Source: an uncultured Clostridia bacterium | GTDB taxonomy: Bacteria > Bacillota > Clostridia > Oscillospirales > Ruminococcaceae | Reading direction: 5' to 3' | Assembly (NCBI GenBank): GCA_947381875.1 | Contig: CANCXY010000116.1 | Coordinates: 1 to 10,000, forward strand | Length of the DNA: 10,000 nucleotides | In this document: in pieces, positions 6,707 to 10,000 of the stretch | How the letters are laid out: each line of letters begins with the position of its first letter | Position numbering within the stretch: the stretch's first letter is position 1 | The notes under the pieces: model-generated | Database searches by the model: none | The model's input: only the letters and a program-made list of their open reading frames with translations | What the model was told of the DNA's origin: nothing | Position numbers and translations under genes: made by a program

Positions 6707-6961
6707 TCAGGACAGGTATCGTTTTGTGTGTTCGGTCTGTTCAAACACAAAGCCTTTCGGTGTGTGCGTTATGAACAAGACAACAGGCATCGGCGTTTCG
6801 TCTAAAAGCCCTGCTTTCCCTTTTTCCGGGTCGTGATATTGCAGAATAAGGTCATCCGGCCCCCAGCACTTAGAGAGATTTTTGGCTTTTTCAAAATCCA
6901 GCCCATTTCGATTACAATACTCTCTGATTTGCGGCGACCATTCCTCAAAACGTTTGCACAT
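6707..6961 (-). CDS. Small conserved-looking hypothetical protein
   Basis: I choose the ATG at 6961 (84 residues): GGAG (6969-6972) lies 7 nt upstream, and a consensus promoter at 6992-7021 would put the longer frame's start (7042) upstream of transcription. The product begins MCKRFEEWSPQIREYC and ends FEQTEHTKRYLS. It is soluble, has no signal or membrane segment, and has Cys at 2, 16 and 32. A short MPVVLFI stretch is probably a beta strand. From memory, similar short proteins ending in FEQTEHT-like motifs occur in other Clostridia, but I know no function. With its own promoter and terminator it is a one-gene unit, not part of the peptide operon. Confidence 0.7.
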   Translation of the reverse strand: MCKRFEEWSPQIREYCNRNGLDFEKAKNLSKCWGPDDLILQYHDPEKGKAGLLDETPMPVVLFITHTPKGFVFEQTEHTKRYLS

Positions 6962-6991
6962 ACACTCTCTCCATATCGAAAATACAATATT

Positions 6992-7021
6992 ATTATATTT
7001 CTTTGTCAAATCTTCTGTCAA
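6992..7021 (-). promoter_or_regulatory. Consensus sigma-A type promoter
   Basis: On the minus strand a perfect TTGACA (7016-7021) and a perfect TATAAT (6992-6997) are separated by 18 bp. A second TTGACA (7004-7009) lies inside the spacer and pairs, at 17-bp spacing, with the weaker TGTATT (6981-6986). The predicted start of transcription near 6985 gives a leader of about 25 nt before the ATG at 6961. This suggests strong constitutive expression of the small gene. Confidence 0.82.
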
Positions 7022-7050
7022 GCCCCTGTTTCCCCGCCGCACAAATGATT

Positions 7051-7085
7051 TCCCCCGTTTGCCATAGAAAAGGCAAATGGGGGAA
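7051..7085 (-). terminator. Hairpin downstream of the DUF2599-like gene, possible terminator
   Basis: TCCCCCGTTTGCC (7051-7063) pairs with GGCAAATGGGGGA (7072-7084), with one central G/T position and an 8-nt loop. It lies about 65 nt after the stop at 7152. The minus-strand sequence after the stem lacks a clear T-run (AAATCATTTG), so it may be a weak terminator or a 3'-end stabilising hairpin. Confidence 0.45.
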
Positions 7086-7151
7086 CAGTTCTATCCTGCT
7101 ATACAGGGCTTTCCGGCTTTCTATATCCGCCGTGTACATTTCTCTTTCTAT

Positions 7152-7718
7152 TCATATCGGATTACATAAAAAGAATATAGATGGCCGTTTATCAGGCCGT
7201 TCTGGTTCGAGATACCAGATTTTTTTATTTATGATCCACCAGTGATTTGCATGGCACATAAACTGGTCACGCATGCCGCTTGTATTCGACCAATAGGCTG
7301 TATCCGCATAGAAGTAATTATACACTGCGAGCCATCTTATTTCTTTTTCAGCCTCGCTTAACACGGAGTAAATCCAGTCTCTTGGAACAAGTTCCAATGA
7401 GACATAGTCATCATTTATAACCCAGGTCCCGCTTATAAAATATTTATAAAATTCACTTGCCGCGTCGTATTGTTCCTGTTCCCCGGCTGATACGCCTACT
7501 GCTGGAACCGTTATTGTGGAAGCGGCAGTTTTTTCCTGCTCTATTTCATGCCGTGCCCTGGTTTGGGAAATTACAATTCCGATCCATATCCCTATCATCA
7601 AAAGCCCAATCCCTGCGACTACTGCCGCAAGCAGCCAAAGGAACTTCTTTTTGCGCGGGAGTCCCTGTAATCCGTCCGGGGAGGTTCCCTGTCCAGCCTG
7701 TCCTGTGATTCCATACAT
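7152..7718 (-). CDS. Single-pass membrane protein with DUF2599-like C-terminus
   Basis: The ATG at 7718 (188 residues) is preceded by AAAGGAGAGG (7721-7730). The frame is open to 7919, but the extra part runs through the promoter and a GC-rich stretch next to the terminator palindrome. A short cytoplasmic tail ends in PRKKK (21-25), followed by one long hydrophobic segment (26-50). The remaining ~135 residues should be outside the cell. The C-terminal part contains SGMRDQFMCHANHW (147-160) and KIWYLEPERP (166-175). From memory, this Q-F-x-C-H ... W-x-LEP-x-RP pattern is typical of DUF2599, a family of unknown function in secreted or anchored Gram-positive proteins. The membrane part (20-60) strongly resembles that of the XRE regulator (LMIGIWIG against LMTGIYIG). 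It appears to be a one-gene unit; function unknown. Confidence 0.72.
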   Translation of the reverse strand: MYGITGQAGQGTSPDGLQGLPRKKKFLWLLAAVVAGIGLLMIGIWIGIVISQTRARHEIEQEKTAASTITVPAVGVSAGEQEQYDAASEFYKYFISGTWVINDDYVSLELVPRDWIYSVLSEAEKEIRWLAVYNYFYADTAYWSNTSGMRDQFMCHANHWWIINKKIWYLEPERPDKRPSIFFLCNPI

Positions 7719-7749
7719 ATCCTCTCCTTTTCGTGCCGCCACTAAACAT

Positions 7750-7778
7750 AATATAGCACAATAAACATTGAAGCGCAA
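7750..7778 (-). promoter_or_regulatory. Probable promoter of the DUF2599-like gene
   Basis: On the minus strand TATATT (7750-7755) is a five-of-six match to the -10 box. TTGCGC (7773-7778), 17 bp upstream, matches the first three bases of the -35 box. The gene starts about 30 nt downstream at 7718. An 8-bp inverted repeat, TTTTCAAT (7793-7800) and ATTGAAAA (7809-7816), lies just upstream and could be a regulator site. Confidence 0.5.
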
Positions 7779-7884
7779 GTGCTTTTTGTTGTTTTTCAAT
7801 GCTTTTTTATTGAAAATTACTCTTTCCCTGTTTCGGGCGGGGAAGCAGGCCAGCCCCCCATCCGTGCCCCACCTCATTCCCCAC

Positions 7885-7921
7885 AAAAAATATGCGCCCA
7901 TACGAACGTATGGGCGCATAT
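7885..7921 (-). terminator. Strong rho-independent terminator after the Enzyme I-like gene
   Basis: A perfect 15-bp inverted repeat, ATATGCGCCCATACG (7890-7904) and its complement (7907-7921), is followed on the minus strand by a T-run (complement of A 7885-7889). The effective loop is a few bases around GTTC. It lies about 125 nt after the stop of the Enzyme I-like gene. It directly abuts the outer end of the 60-bp inverted repeat. Confidence 0.88.
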
Positions 7922-8036
7922 AAAGTTTCCGTCCACCCTTTTCAAAGGGTGGCAGGATTCCAAAGGGCAGCGCCCTTTGGCCGGTCCAGCGGGACGCTGG
8001 CGGATTCCAAAGGCGGAGCCTTTGGGCGGGCGGCAG
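7921..8036. repeat. Array of GC-rich hairpins, left copy, with 60-bp inverted repeat
   Basis: Four palindromes follow one another: 7933-7952 (CCACCCTTT/AAAGGGTGG), 7960-7980 (CCAAAGGGC/GCCCTTTGG), 7986-8000 (CCAGCG/CGCTGG) and 8007-8025 (CCAAAGGC/GCCTTTGG). Most are joined by short linkers containing GGATTCC. Bases 7921-7980 are exactly the reverse complement of 9725-9784. The array lies in the 3' untranslated region of the Enzyme I-like gene, between its stop and its terminator. It resembles the extragenic palindrome clusters of some Clostridia; its role is unknown. Confidence 0.85.
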
Positions 8037-8045
8037 CCCTGAGTC

Positions 8046-9647
8046 CTACAAGGCGACCCCCATCAGATACTCTTTGACGGCGAGCAGCTCACGCACGGGC
8101 AGGGAGAAGGTGCGCACGCCCATGCGCACATAAGTTTCGGCAAGGGCGGGTTTGGCGGCGTTGTCGCCGCAGAGGCAAAGCTCGCACTGCGCGCCCGCGG
8201 CGGCCTCGACCGCGCTGCGCAAAAGCCGGTAGACCGCCGGGGAGGAGGCGGGGAGGTAACTGCGCATGCGGGGGTCGGCGCGGTCGGCGGCGAAGGTGTA
8301 TTGGGCGAGGGTGCCGGTATCCATATGGAAAAACGCGGCGCGGCGCGCAATCTCATCGGCCATGAGGGCGGCGGCGGGGGTCTCGATCATCACGCCCACG
8401 GGCACGTTTTCCGCGAAGGGGTCGGCGCGCTTGCGCAGGGTGCGCTTGGCATGCTCGATGGCATCGAACACGCGTTCCAATTCCTCACGGGAGGAGACCA
8501 TCGGGGCCAGGATGCGCAGATTGCCCGTGGTGCCCGCGCGCAGGAGGGCGCATAGCTGCGTCTCGAAAAAATCCGGGTGAGCCAAGCAGTAGCGCGCGCC
8601 CCGCAGGCCCAGAGCCGGGTTCGCCTGCGGCTGCGTACCGCGCACGGCGGCGCGTTGGGCCGTGCCGTCAAACAGGCACACCGTCACCGTTTTGCCCTGC
8701 GCGGCCTCCAGACACGCGCGGTAAAAACGGAGCTGCTTTTCTTCGCTGGCCCCGTATCCCTCCATCAGGTACTCGCCAATCAGAAGGCCCACGCCGTCCG
8801 CGCCCGACGCCATCGCGTTCCGCACGTCCTCTGCCGAAGCGCAGTCGGCCAGGAGCGTCACCAGCGTGCCGTCCCGCGTGCGGCAGGGCATGGTGCGCAG
8901 GTTCGCCAGCGAACAGTCGTGCCGCCGTATCTCGCGCAGTTTATGGCTGAACCGCGCTTTTGTCGGCTCGTCCGGGTCCAGGTACGCTTCCCCGCTGTCA
9001 CCGTTCAGCGCCAGCATGTGCCCGTCACAGTCCGATAAAAGCTCCTCGCCCACCCGTACCACCGCCGGGATGCCCATCATCCGCGCGATGATGGCCGCGT
9101 GCGCCTCCGCCGACCCCGCGCTCGTCAAAAACCCCATGACAAGGCTGCGGTCCAGCGTTGCGATGTCCGTGGGGTAAATCTCGTCAGAAACCAGGATTGC
9201 CGGGCCTGTCAGACGCAGCGTGCCCTGCGGCTGGTCATCCAGCACTTTTACAATGCGCCCGCACGCGTCCAGGATGTCGCACGCGCGTTCGCGCATATAG
9301 GGGTCTTCCAATTCGCGCATCTGGCGCGCAAAAATGCCCGCCGCGCGCTCCACCGCCGCCGCCGCGCTTGCCCCTACCTCGATGTAGGAGAGGATTTCCC
9401 GGCGCAGTGCCGCGTCGTCTATCAGTACCCGGTGTACCATGTAGATTTCCCGGTCGTGCGCGTTGGCTGTCTGTTCCATCTTCATAAGCTGTTCCTGCGC
9501 GCGCCGCGCCGCCTGCTCGAACGTCTCCCGTTCTTCCTTCGGCGTGCGCACCTGGCGGCGCACCATCCCGTCCTGCGCGTGCCGCACCCAGCGCGCTGTG
9601 CCCAGCGCCAGCCCCGCCGACGCCGATATCCCTGCTATCTTCTTCAC
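8046..9647 (-). CDS. PTS Enzyme I-like protein with altered PEP-binding site
   Basis: The chosen start is the GTG at 9647 (533 residues; Enzyme I usually has about 570). GGAGG (9656-9660) lies 8 nt upstream, and the product then begins VKKIAGISASAGLALG, as Enzyme I does. The frame is open to 9728, but that extension only translates the repeat array. The helical HPr-binding region includes EDPYMRERACDILD. The phosphohistidine domain has AEAHAAIIAR with His183, followed by GIPAVV. The C-terminal barrel keeps Arg349 (GLRGAR), Glu422 (MIETPAAALM), AADR (Arg456) and the CGD cysteine Cys493. It lacks counterparts of E. coli Arg296 (GLYRTEF is GLLIGEY here), Arg332 (VRTMD is VCLFD here) and Asn454-Asp455 (GTNDL is DTGTL here), which bind PEP and Mg. 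It may therefore be inactive with PEP or have a different role. No HPr gene is adjacent. The gene is far more GC-rich than its left neighbours. Confidence 0.85.
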   Translation of the reverse strand: MKKIAGISASAGLALGTARWVRHAQDGMVRRQVRTPKEERETFEQAARRAQEQLMKMEQTANAHDREIYMVHRVLIDDAALRREILSYIEVGASAAAAVERAAGIFARQMRELEDPYMRERACDILDACGRIVKVLDDQPQGTLRLTGPAILVSDEIYPTDIATLDRSLVMGFLTSAGSAEAHAAIIARMMGIPAVVRVGEELLSDCDGHMLALNGDSGEAYLDPDEPTKARFSHKLREIRRHDCSLANLRTMPCRTRDGTLVTLLADCASAEDVRNAMASGADGVGLLIGEYLMEGYGASEEKQLRFYRACLEAAQGKTVTVCLFDGTAQRAAVRGTQPQANPALGLRGARYCLAHPDFFETQLCALLRAGTTGNLRILAPMVSSREELERVFDAIEHAKRTLRKRADPFAENVPVGVMIETPAAALMADEIARRAAFFHMDTGTLAQYTFAADRADPRMRSYLPASSPAVYRLLRSAVEAAAGAQCELCLCGDNAAKPALAETYVRMGVRTFSLPVRELLAVKEYLMGVAL

Positions 9648-9660
9648 TGCTGCTGCCTCC

Positions 9661-9784
9661 ACCGCCCTGATGCCGGGCTGCCGCCCGGACCTGCCCCAAG
9701 GGCTGCCGCCCTTGAGAATCCTGCCCAAAGGGCGCTGCCCTTTGGAATCCTGCCACCCTTTGAAAAGGGTGGACGGAAACTTTA
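9661..9784. repeat. Array of GC-rich hairpins, right copy, with 60-bp inverted repeat
   Basis: Four palindromes follow one another: 9673-9688 (CCGGGC/GCCCGG), 9697-9714 (CAAGGGC/GCCCTTG), 9725-9745 (CCAAAGGGC/GCCCTTTGG) and 9753-9772 (CCACCCTTT/AAAGGGTGG). The linkers contain GAATCCTGCC-like sequence. The outer 60 bp (9725-9784) is identical, inverted, to 7921-7980, while the inner hairpins differ between the copies. The array lies just upstream of the Enzyme I-like gene's ribosome binding site, so it would form a structured 5' leader in its mRNA. Confidence 0.85.
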
Positions 9785-9787
9785 ATA

Positions 9788-9810
9788 CCCCGAAAATTGC
9801 ATTTTCGGGG
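9788..9810. other. Perfect hairpin outside the right repeat array
   Basis: CCCCGAAAAT (9788-9797) and ATTTTCGGGG (9801-9810) form a 10-bp stem with a 3-nt loop. Neither strand has a following T-run, so it is not an obvious terminator. It lies just outside the conserved repeat end, as the palindrome at 7890-7921 does on the other side. It would fall in the 5' leader of the Enzyme I-like gene. Confidence 0.6.
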
Positions 9811-9844
9811 GAGAGATAATTTGGTCTGACTTTTACCCATCTTT

Positions 9845-9853
9845 ATTGTACCA
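9845..9853 (-). promoter_or_regulatory. Possible extended -10 promoter for the Enzyme I-like gene
   Basis: On the minus strand TGGTACAAT (9845-9853) is a five-of-six -10 hexamer with a TGn extension, within AT-rich DNA. No good -35 box stands at the right distance. Transcription from here would give a leader of about 190 nt carrying the hairpin at 9788-9810 and the array at 9661-9784. The remaining 9854-10000 is AT-rich and I see no supported gene there. Confidence 0.35.
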
Positions 9854-10000
9854 TTTTCATCTATTTTTGAAAAGGGCTAAACCGCGCGAATATGGGGCCG
9901 ATTCGGTAAAATTTTTGTTCATATGGTAAAAAATTGAATTAACTGTAATAAATATCCACAAAAGCCTTGCCAGGGCTGCTTTTGCCTGTTAAAATGGGAA

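Noticed and set aside
7719..7919. N-terminal extension of the DUF2599-like protein to 7919
   Set aside because: The stretch contains the likely promoter and ends inside the terminator palindrome. The ATG at 7718 has a strong ribosome binding site.
7921..8036. The hairpin array as a CRISPR array
   Set aside because: The units are palindromes with short linkers, not identical direct repeats with unique spacers of constant length, and no cas genes are present.
9648..9728. N-terminal extension of the Enzyme I-like protein to an ATG at 9728
   Set aside because: It translates the hairpin repeat array, whereas the GTG at 9647 has GGAGG at 8-nt spacing and gives the family's normal N-terminus.
9099..9785. 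Long plus-strand ORF (228 codons) opposite the Enzyme I-like gene
   Set aside because: GC-rich genes with few stops on the opposite strand give such shadows. The product is Arg/Ala-rich without recognisable motifs, and the minus-strand frame is a clear Enzyme I homologue.
9955..9985. AAAAGCC ... GGGCTGCTTTT near the right edge as a terminator
   Set aside because: The arms pair only with bulges and the T-run is just four long; the context is cut by the window end.

Overview
The window looks like a low-to-mid GC Clostridia (Firmicutes) chromosome, probably a gut Oscillospirales-type bacterium. The evidence is strong AGGAG-type ribosome binding sites, rho-independent terminators, an Enzyme I-like PTS protein, XRE regulators and a Cys-rich peptide/radical SAM locus typical of Clostridia. 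This placement is inference from gene content and style. Every gene I can support lies on the minus strand, so transcription runs from high to low coordinates.

The main feature is a six-gene operon-like block from about 6536 down to about 122. In transcription order it holds: tandem 12-bp operator-like repeats; a membrane-anchored XRE regulator (5870-6469); a small secreted protein of unknown function (5379-5849); a fused permease/ATPase ABC exporter (3560-5326); a radical SAM/SPASM peptide maturase (2099-3433); an S41-family protease predicted to be a lipoprotein (580-2118); an 82-residue peptide with 11 cysteines (311-559); and a strong hairpin terminator (122-163). I read this as a RiPP locus, perhaps ranthipeptide-like. 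The maturase would install crosslinks on the Cys-rich precursor, the ABC protein would export it, and the surface protease, rather than a C39 domain, would trim it. The precursor is encoded last, 20 nt after the protease gene. A 106-bp segment with 22-bp inverted repeats separates the exporter and maturase genes and is either an RNA processing/stability element or a MITE-like insertion.

Between 6637 and 7778 are two single-gene units. One is an 84-codon hypothetical gene with a consensus promoter and its own terminator. The other encodes a 188-residue single-pass membrane protein whose C-terminus resembles DUF2599. Its membrane segment is recognisably related, in both protein and DNA, to that of the XRE regulator.

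From about 7920 to the right the DNA becomes much more GC-rich. It holds one Enzyme I-like gene (8046-9647) that keeps the phospho-histidine and the C-terminal cysteine but lacks several PEP/Mg-binding residues. Arrays of GC-rich hairpins flank it on both sides, including a perfect 60-bp inverted repeat (7921-7980 and 9725-9784). A related palindrome lies at the left edge of the window (1-48). The last 190 bases hold a possible promoter for the Enzyme I-like gene and no gene that I can see.
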